A stretch of 64,000 bases of DNA from contig NC_065544.1 of the NCBI RefSeq assembly GCF_932294415.1, forward strand, positions 38,000,310-38,064,309. The letters are read 5' to 3'. This DNA is from Quercus robur (lineage: Eukaryota > Streptophyta > Magnoliopsida > Fagales > Fagaceae). The notes below the pieces were generated by a model. The model saw only the letters and a program-made list of their open reading frames with translations, had not been told where the DNA came from and did no database searches. Within the stretch, counting starts at the first letter, position 1; each line of letters opens with the position of its first letter. A program made the translations under genes and the position numbers. Shown piece after piece: positions 53,640 to 64,000 of this stretch.

Positions 53640-54479
53640 TTTTTAGTTACTACATTTTTCTAATAAAAGCCTTTCCTTTTTGTGAGTTTGTGAATTATTG
53701 TTGTAATCATATATATATATATATATATATAAAATTGTGAATGGTCCTAAATGTACCTGTACATATGCACACACGATGTTACACACTAGTAGGCTACCTA
53801 ATAATATACTAGTATTAAAAATATAAGTAATTAATATGATCATGATTAATTAAAATTTAAATGTTAAAATAAATTAAAATTTTCTCAAAAATCATTGAAA
53901 TTGCACGACAAAATATTATTGCAACAACAATAAAGATCCTTAGTTCTGAGACTTTGAAATCTATTATTATGAATACTCAATGAAATTAATTAACCACGTA
54001 TATTTTTTCATACTTATTTTAAATCATACAAACTAATGTATCTTGTTTCACTGCTTCAATTAGTATTATTTTAAGTATATCTTTGCTTCTTCTTCATTTT
54101 TCCATTTCTTAGGAGTGTGTCTGTTCATGGGAGAGTCTAGGGAAGGGAATCAAGAGGCTATCTAATGTCACCCTTCCAAAGCCTTCATCGTTAACCCCTC
54201 TCACTTCGGACTTAATTTTGGAAATATCTAAACAAGAGGAATGGATATATATTCCCCTCTTCCTTGCTTAATTTTTAAAACATTCAAACAAAGGGAAGAG
54301 ATAATCATTTCCCTTCCCTCTCATTTCCTTTCCTTTACTTCCCCTTCATACCCTCTACTGTCTTATTTCTCCAAACTTCCAAACACGTGGTTAACTCAAA
54401 TGAAATAACTATTTCTTAGTGATTCATTAAGTACTTTTTTTTTTTTTTTTGCACATGATTAAATAATTTTAATCAACAT
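53640..54479. other. Intergenic sequence
   Basis: An (AT)n run lies at about 53709-53731. A polypyrimidine region containing CTTCCC/CCTTTCC motifs (54160-54375) may be a decayed repeat. No gene is seen. Confidence 0.4.
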
Positions 54480-54985
54480 TCACTCATCTTTGTATCAATA
54501 TGAGCCACCCTTATCTATAAACAAATTCATTCATTTTGATTACTACGCTTTAATAACTTTTCACTTACATATCATAACATTTCCATTTTAGGTATACTAA
54601 TTTTATGAATATTTACTTCTTAATAGCCCAAAATTCAATACCATATTTCATGCTTAGTCATATAGTAGTCTTGTAAAACTTATCTTTAACTTGATAAATA
54701 ATGCTATGCTTACATAATACTATCAATACAAGTCTCCACATTATATATCTTACTATTATCCTATGATCCACGTCCTATTTGATATTTTTATCTTTATAAA
54801 TTATTGATTCAAGATACCAAAGCATTTACTCTTCAACTATCCCTTGACCATCAAATTTTGCAACACCTCTATCTTTGTTTATCCTTTTACTAAACTTGCA
54901 TTCTACATACTCCATTTTACACCTACTTAACCTAAATCCTCGTCCAGATTTCCAAATTTGCATCAACTCTACAACTAATTTCATT
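54480..54985 (-). pseudogene. LINE reverse-transcriptase relic
   Basis: The minus strand, with many stops, reads GRGFRLSRCKMEYVECKFSK, then NKDRGVAKFDGQGIVEE, WYLESII, KDKFYKTTI and MKYGIEFWAIKK. These are the C-terminal reverse-transcriptase blocks of plant LINEs (pattern FRLSRSKTEY, RYLGSII, YKTTIRPAMLYG.E.WA). It is heavily mutated, so the insertion is old. Neither end of the element can be set. Confidence 0.7.
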
Positions 54986-56205
54986 TATTAAAATCTTTTG
55001 CAAAAAGTATACACCAAAAGACTCTAATTTGAATTGGTCTAATAAGTTCATCCATAACTAGTAGTGTAGTACATATATAGATATACAAACTTTAAAATCA
55101 TTGTGATAAAAACTTACTTGTGATGCTTACAATTGTTCTCACATGAAAATTTTGATAAAGAAGTTTCACCTACAATAAAATTAGCTTAAATTTTTATTTT
55201 TTTATTTTTTGAAAAGATAGTTATAGTCCTGGACTCTTTTATTAGTTGGAAAAAAAATCTGTAAATATGTAAAATAAAATAACAAAAAAAAATTTGTCCA
55301 CAAGGCATAAAAGAGAAAATTAATTTAAATAATATACGATATAAAGAGATTGACATTTGGCATAACCACTAGGACACATATATCATATAAAAAATAAAGA
55401 TATGCTATGATACCATTGTCTATTAAAAAAAAAAAGGATTTTAAGTTATATATATAAGATAAGAGTTTGTGAAGAATTAAAATAAATATTAAATTTAGAA
55501 AAAGTAAAATTTAACGACAAAATAGAATCTATTCCAAATCTAGGGGTGTGAGAATCAGGCGGTGGTGATGATGCAGCTTGTGCCTTCGCAAACTCCAAAG
55601 GACTGTCCAATCGTTAGCAAGCATAAACGAGTTACGTAAGAAGGTCAAGTCAATAAAATTAAAAAATTTTAATTATTAAAAAAAAGTGTTTTTTTTTTAA
55701 TATTTAAATTTCTTGGTAAGAAAGAAATGAATATTATCCAGAGGGGTCCAGATACAAAGGTATAAGATTAAGATATGAGAGGCCAAAGCAATCATACGGT
55801 TGGAATAGAAACCAAGATATTATGTTATGCATGTAACCCTGTAATTGGAGGAGTTCGTGAAAAATATCTAGCATAATAAACAAATCAATTCCGATTTCCG
55901 AGTAAGTCGTAAAGCTTGCTTGCTTGCCCCCTTTGAATTCGTAGAATGTCAATGGCATGGGTCATAAATCATAATTGAATCACACCATTGATGGGATTTG
56001 GAATCAATCACGTGAACTTGTCTTGTCATGCACGACATCATATTCGATGATAATCCTATTAATTCAAGGGGATAAATTATATAATACTATTTGTTGGATA
56101 TTAATATGATGAGTTGGATACGTCCATCTTTCACATATTTTTTGTACACGTATCTAATTTAACATTCAAGACAATTCATGTTAGCTCATTAATCACCATA
56201 ATTAA
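54986..56205. other. Intergenic sequence
   Basis: AT-rich. Nothing beyond short A/T runs and a moderately GC-richer patch at 55545-55630 was recognised. Confidence 0.4.
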
Positions 56206-56372
56206 AAAGAATAAAATAATATTTCTCATTCTCAATATGAAATTAAACATTTTCACTAATTCGTCATCTTCCATATTCACTTCCACATATTTATATTTAT
56301 TTTATAACATTAATTCATTTTAATTATTTAATATTAAAATGCTCCAACATATATACGTGTGTGTATATATAT

Positions 56373-56543
56373 TGAGAAGTGCTACATCCACAACATTTTT
56401 ACAACAAATCATGGATGGTTAGTTATTATTGGTTTAAATTTGAATTTAGCGTTGAGATTACTTTTTTAATCTAACAATAACAACAAGTAACAACTTGCCA
56501 TTTAGAATTTGTTGTAAAAATATTGTGGATATATCATTTCTCA
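56373..56543. mobile_element. MITE with TGAGAA ends
   Basis: The ends are TGAGAAGTGCTACATCCACA and (inverted) TGAGAAATGATATATCCACA, followed on both sides by ATTTTTACAACAAAT arms. It is present in both duplication copies (also 61172-61342), so it predates the duplication. The arms resemble those of the MITE at 7112-7262. Confidence 0.6.
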
Positions 56544-57703
56544 TATATAAATATATATATATATATATTTCTTTTTTGGGTTCAGCTAATAACTTAATAT
56601 ATACTCTTTGGTCATACACATTAATATCTATTTTTATAAAATTTTTATAAAAAATTGAAAAAATTGTCAAAAAAGTTAAATCATTTTTTTTTTTGCTTTT
56701 TCATAAAAGAAATTTCTAAAATAGTTTATTAACATATGCTCTAAGAGCATATGTTAGTAAAACCCACACACACATATATAATGAATTATATGAAGGTTTT
56801 TTTTTTTTTTTTTTAAATTAGGTATAAACATTAAACTCTATAAAGAGATAAAAGGATAAGGTATATAATGAATATTAAGAGCCTAATTTTTTTTTGTGTA
56901 ATTTAATTCGGTAAGAAATAAGAACTTGAGTTTAGTACTCCTATGCACTAAGACCCAAAATGATAAGTGAGCCTAAAATCATAGATTTGTAGACAAATTA
57001 GAGAAGTAATTTGAAATTTGAATCACTCATGGGTCATGTCTTAAAAGTAGTAGTAGTATTTAACAACTGGAATTCATCGTTACATCTACATAATGCATAT
57101 ATGTGGTTCTTTTTTTCTTTTTTGTTTGTCAATGAAATGTATATCTGTAGTTCTGTACAATCGGCAGGAGATGGCCCGTCTGATTCCTTTATTTGTTGTG
57201 TACGTCTATCTGAATAAGAAATTATTTATTTTGCAAAAGATAAAAAGGAAGAACCTAATAGGCATATATACTTACCCCAAGATCAAATGTAAATCTTATA
57301 TATCGCCAAGAGTCCTGATTTAAAGACACTATCAAATTTTTCTATCGGGAAGAGCCTGGTTTCAAAACCTTTCTCCCCAATTTATTTTATATATATATAT
57401 ACACACATATATGGTTTTTAAGTACGGTTATACAATATGAACTTCTAACTTACATTAGTATTGAGTATGGACCTGGTCAGATAGTGATACATGTCTAAAA
57501 GTAGATACATATCATCATCTTAACAAGTCCAGTACTATTGGACACTGGATTTAAGCCTGACCCATTAAGTATTCAATGGTGAGAAATATATCTTAAAAAC
57601 TACAAAAATTCGAGTTTGGGCTTAGTTGATTCTATATCAATTCTGGCAATTTCAAGTTATATATATATATATATATATATCCTTATTTATATCCTATATA
57701 TAA

Positions 57704-57956
57704 GGTCCGTTTGGATACGACTTATTTTTGCTGAAAATTGAAAATACTGTAGCAAAATAATTTTTAAATGTGTGAATAGTGCCATGAGACCCATTTTTAA
57801 TGAAAAAATGGTTGAAAAGTGAAGTTTGTGAGATCCGTGAACAGTGCATGAGTGCACTATTCACGGGAGAATAGTCAAAAGTTGCGGCTTAAAAAAAAAA
57901 AAAAAAAACGTGCAAGTGCTAAACACAGACGCCAATAAGTCAGATCCAAATGGGCA
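57704..57956. mobile_element. Tourist-like MITE in duplication copy 1
   Basis: The ends are GGTCCGTTTGGATAC and (inverted) GCCCATTTGGATCTG, with internal GTGAACAGTGCATGAGTGCA and GAATAGTGCC blocks. The second copy is at 62480-62730, and a cousin lies at 45706-45976. Confidence 0.6.
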
Positions 57957-58958
57957 AATAATTAAATTTTTTTATAAAAGAAATTATGGAAAAGTCCTAT
58001 TCTTTCGGTTGAGAAACAAACTTACTTGTACAATCATTTTTTATTTTAATGTAAATGAGCCAGATCGGAGTAGGTGATTAAGGTTCTAAATGCACCAAAT
58101 TGAGTTGAGTATTAAAAGTTTAGGTTTGTTCATTTAATTTCATTTCGATCACAAGCCGAGCTTATGCTCATAACCAACAAAATTACAAGTTTAAGCTTGA
58201 TTTATATTATATATAGTTAATCAAGTTTCATGTTCACAAGTTTGTTCATAAAAATATTATTATGTTTGAACTTGGCTCATTTAATAATCTAGCCTAAAAT
58301 AGGGTTTGAACTTAGTTTGTTTGCTAAACAAATGAATATAAACAAGCTCTTTCTCAAATCAGGCTCAAACATATCATAAATAGTTTGGTTTATTTACAAT
58401 CTTAAGACTGTATACAACATGTTCATTTATGCCAAGCAAAACATTGACCTACCAAACAATTCTCTATTTTTCCATAGTCAATTCCCGTAATTTCAAGTTA
58501 TCTACTATAATTTACCCATAAAACTTTACAAAAAAACGATTATTCCAAAGGAGCTAATCTTTTAACCTAACAAAAAAAATGGTGGAGGGAAAAACACGTG
58601 AAAAGTTAGGGTAGTCCTAGATTTCAGATTTGAATGGGAAGAAGGTCGCCTTTATTTTATTTATAACCATCCATACTACGACAAAATGTAACTTACATTT
58701 CAGGTGGGACTCTGACTCATGGCAGCCATGCACATATATGGTCCTACCTAGGCGGCTTATTTTCTGTGAAAGTAGGAATATATTATTCACAATAAGCACA
58801 TGCAGTGTCAATGAGATTAACTTGCGTAAGACCGAAAGCTCTATTTTCTGAATTCCATCTTTAAAAAATAGCCAAAAAAATCAACCTATGACTTCAAAAT
58901 ATACTTACATGACAATCAAAAAAAAAAATTACATATACTATTACACATAAAGTACATG

Positions 58959-60999
58959 TAACTTTATTTTGAAGTCACGATTTTATATGCAAAAATAAAC
59001 TTGTGTATCTCTTTTTTAAGAAATAGTTTCAACTTATGATGTTCGTTTTTAATGATTGTTCTTCATCATCAGACCAAAATGTCAATTAGTTTTTTGTGTA
59101 GACAGGAATCGAATCCCAAATCTCTTATTCGACTATAAAAAAAAATAATAAAAAAATAATCGGTTGAGCTAATGAAAATCCATTATCTGCACTTTGTATG
59201 CAACAAAAAGCATGAACTAACAATTAGATTTTTTTTTTTTTTTTTCTCGTTTCCTTCTTCTTGTTCAAGTAGTGTACTAAAGAAGTAAAAGAATAGTATT
59301 TCCTATTATTGGATTGGAGATATTTTGAGAAAAAGGATAAGAAGGCACTCCTAGATATAGGCATATAGCCTTAATCGCAAGCAACACGTATGGATTAGAA
59401 TGGGACAGAATGTGTGCATTTTCAGATTTAATTTAATCCCACGTCCTCCGGAGCCCAAGGGAATTTTAGGCTGTGGCTTATGGGTCAAACAAACTGATTC
59501 CCTGCACATATGAACACGTTAAAATGCAAATATACTTCTTACGCAAGTTTCCAACCTAGACCGCCCATAGAGAATTTAGTAAGTACTACTGTACTAGCTT
59601 ATAGCCTTATGGGTCAACCATTCTGATTTTCCAAATCCTATGAATAGTTTAAAATGCATGTATACTTCTTAGGCAAGTTTCCTAGATAGACCAATTCTTA
59701 ATCACACTTTTACTGAATACATGTATTAAGTATTAACTTTGAATTTTTTAAGAAAATAAATTTTAGAGATTTTATGTTAAATAAGAGATTTGTGATTCAA
59801 TATCTGCTTATATTAAAAATCAATTGATATTTTGGTTTGATGATAAAAACAATCAATTTATCGTGAAGCGGATGTCGTTAATTTATTCATTTGTTTGGTG
59901 GTTTTGATTCCCTAGTATATTCCATCAATTCTTTGTCGGGATTTACTGAAGTATTGATCAGAAGCTGGATTGCATGATGGTGGTGTGGGAAAATATCTTC
60001 ATTCTTTGGCATATACCCACCCAAATTAGACTACTACAACTCTCGCTCTCACTGACATTTTATTTTTCCTTCACGACACAAGCAATGGCCAAGGAAAACT
60101 GATATTATTTCCCTTAAAATGTCTATAGTATAGCATGTGTGGTAGCACTTTAATGAGCCTACTTATTTCTCCTATTTCAAATATATTCCCCAATTGGAAT
60201 AGATTCATTTTATAATTTAGAATTCATATTAAATACTATTTTTAATGAGCCGACCTATTTCTCCTATTTTTTATTTGGAATAGATTTATTTTACTGATTT
60301 GAAATCATGTTAGATATTGTAAATCTAGAAGTATATCAAGTGTTATGTCTTTCAATTTAAAAAAAAAAAATTAAATAATGTAGTACTTGCTTCCAAACCT
60401 AGCTAAAATTATTTATTCATAAAAGTATGTTATTTATTTACCTTGATCCCTTCGAATGCTATGGCAATAATAATAATCACATCAACCTCTTCTCCCATCC
60501 TGACAAGAATGTGCTATATGCAAAGATGGTGCATATAGGTAAGAGATTTCTTAATGAATGGGTAGAATTTTAGGAATTTCATGGTGAAATTACCCTAAAA
60601 ACCTAAAAACTTAAAGATGGTATTAATTCAAGATTTTAAACCATTAACAAATGCTGCAATATCTTTTACTGATCAAGTTGAATCCAACTCATTCATTTTT
60701 TTTCATGTTCATGGATGGAAGCAATGAATGAAGAATGAGATTTAAATGAAAATTAGTAAAAGTAGAAAGTTCAAATAAGAGTACGGAATAGTCAATAACC
60801 ACATAATTTAATAGTACTTCTCAAATCCTTTTAAAGCATGAAAGTTAGAGATTTTATGGATTGGAAAATACCAACCTCAAGGGTTTAGACAGAACATATA
60901 TATATTCTTTCCATTAAAACCCTATAACTAATACCAAAGTTGAAAAGAATCTAATAACTGCATTAAGGTACAAATAAGCCTACCAAATATGACTCATAG
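58959..60999. other. Spacer between duplication copies
   Basis: No gene is seen. A diverged tandem duplication of about 90 bp lies at 59477-59565 and 59606-59695 (CTTATGGGTCAA...TATACTTCTTA(C/G)GCAAGTTTCC; offset 129 bp). Confidence 0.5.
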
Positions 61000-62147
61000 G
61001 AAAAAAATAAAATAAACTCTCTTTTTCAATATGAGATTAAACATTTTCACTAATTCGTCATCTTCCATATTCACTCGCACGTTTTTACATTTATTTTATA
61101 ACATTAATTCATTTTAATTATTTAATATTAAAATGCTCCAACATATATATATGTGCATGTGTGTATATATATTGAGAAGTGCTACGTCCACAACGTTTTT
61201 ACAACAAATTATGGATGGTTAGTTATTATTGGTTCAAATTTGAATTTAGCATTAAGATTACTTTTTTAATCTAACAATAACAACCAATAACAACTTGCCG
61301 CTTAGGATTTGTTGTAAAAATGTTGTGGATATATGATTTCTCATATATATATATAAATATATATATTTGGGTTCAGCTAATAACTTAATATATACTCTTT
61401 GGTCATACACATTAATATCTATTTTTATAAAAAAATTTCAAAAAAAGCTAATCATTTTTTTTGCTTTTTCATAAAAGAAATTTCTAAAATAGTTTATTAA
61501 CATATGCTCTTAGAGCATATGTTAGTAAAACCCACACACACATATATAATGAATTATATGAAGGTTTTAAAAAAAAAAAGTTATAAACATTAAACTCTAT
61601 AAAGAGATAAAGGGATAAGGTATATAATGAATATTAACTATTAAGAGCCTAATTTTTTTTTGTGTAATTTAATTCGGTAAGAAATAAGAACTTGAGTTTA
61701 GTACTCCTATGCACTAAGACCCAAAATGATAAGTGAGCCTAAAATCATAGATTTGAAGACAAATTAGAGAAGTAATTTGAAATTTGAATCACTCATGGGT
61801 CATGTCTTAAAAGTAGTAGTATTATTTAACAACTGGAATTCATCGTTACATCTATATAATGCATATATGTAGTTCTTTTTTTCTTTTTTGTTTGTTGATG
61901 AAATGTATATCTGTAGTTCTGTACAATCGGCAGGAGATGGCCCGTCTGATTCCTTTATTTGTTGTGTACGTCTATCTGAATAAGAAATTATTTATTTTAC
62001 AAAACATAAAAAGGAAGAACCTAATAGGCATATATACTTACCCCAAGATCAAATGTAAATCTTATATATCGCCAAGAGTCCTGATTTAAAGACACTATCA
62101 AATTTTTCTATCGGGAAAAGCCTGGTTTCAAAACCTTTCTCCGCAAT

Positions 62148-62187
<40 letters not shown>

Positions 62188-63792
62188 TGGTTTTTAAGTA
62201 CGGTTATACAATATGAATTTCTAACTTGCATTAGTATTGAGTATGGACCTGATCAGATGGTGACACGTGTCTAAAAGTAGACACATATCATCATTTCAAC
62301 AGGTCCAATACTACTGGATACTGGACTTACGCCTGACCCATTAAGTATTCAATGGTGAGAAATATATCTTAAAAACTACAAAAATTCGAGTTTGGGCTTA
62401 GTTGATTCTATATCAATTCTGGCAATTTCAAGTTATATATATATATATATATATATCCTTATTTATACCCTATATATAAGGTCCGTTTGGATACAACTTA
62501 TTTTTGTTAAAAATTGAAAACACTGTAGCAAAATAATTTTTAAATATATGAATAGTGCCATGGGACCCATTTTTAATGAAAAAGTTGTTGAAAAGTGAAA
62601 TTTGTGGGATCCGTGAACAGTGCACGAGTGCACTGTTCACGGGAGAATAGTCAAAAGTTGCGGCTTTAAAAAAAACAAAAAAACGCGCAAGTGCTAAACA
62701 CAGACACCAATAAGTCAGATCCAAATGGGCAAATAATTAAATTTAAAAAATATATATATATGAAAAAGTCCTATTCTTTCGGTTGAGAAACAAACTTACT
62801 TGTACAATCATTTTTTATTTTAATGTAAATGAGCCAGATCGGAGTAGGTGATTAAGGTTCTAAATGCACCAAGTTGAGCTGAGTATTAAAAGTTTAGGTT
62901 TGTTCATTTAATTTCATTTCGATCACAAGCCGAGCTTATGCTCATAACCAACAAAATTACAAGTTTAAGCTTGATTTATATTATATATAGTTAATCAAGT
63001 TTCATGTTCACAAGTTTGTTCATAAAAATATTATTATGTTTGAACTTGGCTCATTTAATAATCTAGCCTAAACTAGGGTTTGAACTTAGTTTGTTTGCTA
63101 AACAAATGAATATAAATAAGCTCTTTCTCAAATCAGGCTCAAACATATCATAAATAGTTTGGTTTATTTACAATCTTAAGACTGTATACATCATGTTCAT
63201 TTATGCCAAGCAAAACATTGACCTACCAAACAATTCTCTATTTTTCCATAGTCAATTCCCGTAATTTCAAGTTCTCTACTATAATTTACCCATAAAACTT
63301 TACAAAAAAACGATTATTCCAAAGGAGCTAATCTTTTAACCTAACAAAAAAAATGGTGGAGGGAAAAACACGTGAAAAGTTAGGGTAGTCCTAGATTTCA
63401 GATTTGAATGGGAAGAAGGTCGCGTTTATTTTATTTATAACCATCCATACCACGACAAAATGTAACTTACATTTCAGGTGGGACTCTGACTCAGGCTCAT
63501 GGCAGCCATGACATGCACATATATGGTCCTACCTTGGCGGCTTATTTTCTGTGAAAGTAGGAATATATTATTCACAATAAACACATGCAGTGTCAATGAT
63601 ATTAACTTGGGTAAGACCGAAAGCTCTATTTTCTGAATTCCATCTTTAAAAAATAGCAAGTTGTCAAAGCTATAATGCATTAACATCAATAACTTATTTG
63701 TTTAAATCTCGGAATGGAAAAAAATAAAAATAAAAAGTTCCAATAGTAAGTTGCTTACACCATAATAATGTTTGTAGTCCATTCATTAAGCA

Positions 63793-63828
<36 letters not shown>

Positions 63829-63911
63829 CAACCTATGACTTCAAAATATACTTACATGACAATAAAAAAAAAAAAATTTACATATACTATTACACATAAA
63901 GTCCATGTAAG
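61000..63911. repeat. Large direct duplication, copy 2
   Basis: This is the direct copy of 56206-58958. It differs by about 170 extra bases at roughly 63651-63828, ending in a run of about 38 A, absent from copy 1, and by microsatellite changes (for example (ATT)n near 62150-62170). Homology runs to CATGTAA at 63910, where a hAT element interrupts it, so the duplication may continue beyond the window. Confidence 0.85.
62480..62730. mobile_element. Tourist-like MITE in duplication copy 2
   Basis: Counterpart of 57704-57956, with the same GGTCCGTTTGGATAC left end and CCAAATGGGC right end. Confidence 0.6.
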
Positions 63912-64000
63912 CAGTGGCGGCGCCACTCAGAGTGCAGGGTGTTCCCAGGAACACCCTGACTTAAAAAAAAAACAAAAATTATATATAATAATTTAAATTT
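63912..64000. mobile_element. Left end of a hAT element, cut by window end
   Basis: CAGTGGCGGCGCCACTC begins at 63912, matching the CAGTGGCGG ends of the hAT at 26423. A perfect inner palindrome, AGGGTGTTCC/GGAACACCCT, lies at about 63936-63957. The expected target duplication partner would be CATGTAAG (63904-63911). The right end lies outside the window. Confidence 0.5.

Larger units (their letters stand above)
56206..58958. repeat. Large direct duplication, copy 1
   Basis: This block recurs at about 61000-63911 in the same orientation, offset roughly 4.77-4.79 kb, with only scattered substitutions and microsatellite length changes. Shared landmarks: TCACTAATTCGTCATCTTCC, CTCTAAGAGCATATGTTAG-type palindrome, ATCGGCAGGAGATGGCCCGT, GATCACAAGCCGAGCTTATG. 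It contains a MITE (56373-56543, copy at 61172-61342) and a Tourist-like MITE (57704-57956, copy at 62480-62730). No gene of recognised family is inside. A 76-codon frame (57093-57323) is conserved in the other copy but has no resemblance I recognise. Confidence 0.85.

Noticed and set aside
56206..63911. The two long direct repeats as LTRs of one retrotransposon
   Set aside because: No TG...CA ends, primer-binding site, polypurine tract or gag/pol sequence in the 2-kb spacer, and the repeats contain several complete MITEs.

Overview
This is nuclear DNA from a eudicot plant: AT-rich, with GT-AG introns, dense transposons, simple repeats, and plant-only gene families. The transposon mix would fit a woody species such as Fagaceae (oak/chestnut group), but that is an inference and cannot be proven from the sequence. 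No rRNA, tRNA, CRISPR array or bacterial-type operon is visible.

Three genes look intact, each with its reading frame followed across every splice junction. (1) A G-type lectin S-receptor-like kinase on the + strand (5263-12418, 7 exons, 850 codons). Its ectodomain resembles the At4g27290-type clade and its kinase half resembles the CES101/At4g03230-type clade, so it may be chimeric. (2) A core alpha-1,3-fucosyltransferase (FUT11/12, FucTA type) on the - strand (43001-35393, 7 exons, 510 codons). (3) A COR27/COR28-type cold-regulated clock and light-signalling protein on the - strand (53277-47002, 5 exons, 300 codons), with G-box, ACGT and evening-element-like sites just upstream.

Broken genes are a 73-bp relic of an S-receptor kinase (3935-4007), a second S-receptor kinase ectodomain with three stops and one frameshift (17516-18792), a decayed hAT transposase (28919-26595, -), a Kelch-propeller pseudogene (32119-33237) and a LINE reverse-transcriptase relic (54985-54480, -). 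The first 19 kb is therefore a decaying S-receptor-kinase cluster, all on the + strand.

Layout: 1-5200, solo LTR, Helitron and kinase relic; 5.2-12.4 kb, the kinase gene, with a Helitron nested in a hAT element inside intron 2; 12.4-17.5 kb, a Helitron carrying an LTR-like insert; 17.5-18.8 kb, kinase pseudogene; 18.8-34.5 kb, a transposon graveyard (solo LTRs with exact 5-bp duplications, hAT elements with 8-bp duplications, a long fold-back, a PIF/Harbinger-like element with a minisatellite, a Mutator-like element with a 9-bp duplication); 35.4-43.0 kb, the fucosyltransferase; 43.7-46.4 kb, a SINE and a row of Tourist-like MITEs; 47.0-53.3 kb, the COR27/28 gene; 53.6-64 kb, a LINE relic and a near-identical direct duplication of about 2.75 kb (56.2-59.0 and 61.0-63.9 kb).

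The genes do not form a pathway. I found no clearly undescribed biological system. The points most worth a second look are the possible chimeric receptor with its rebuilt exon 3, the large direct duplication, the nested insertions dated by target duplications, and the hairpins inside the PIF-like element.
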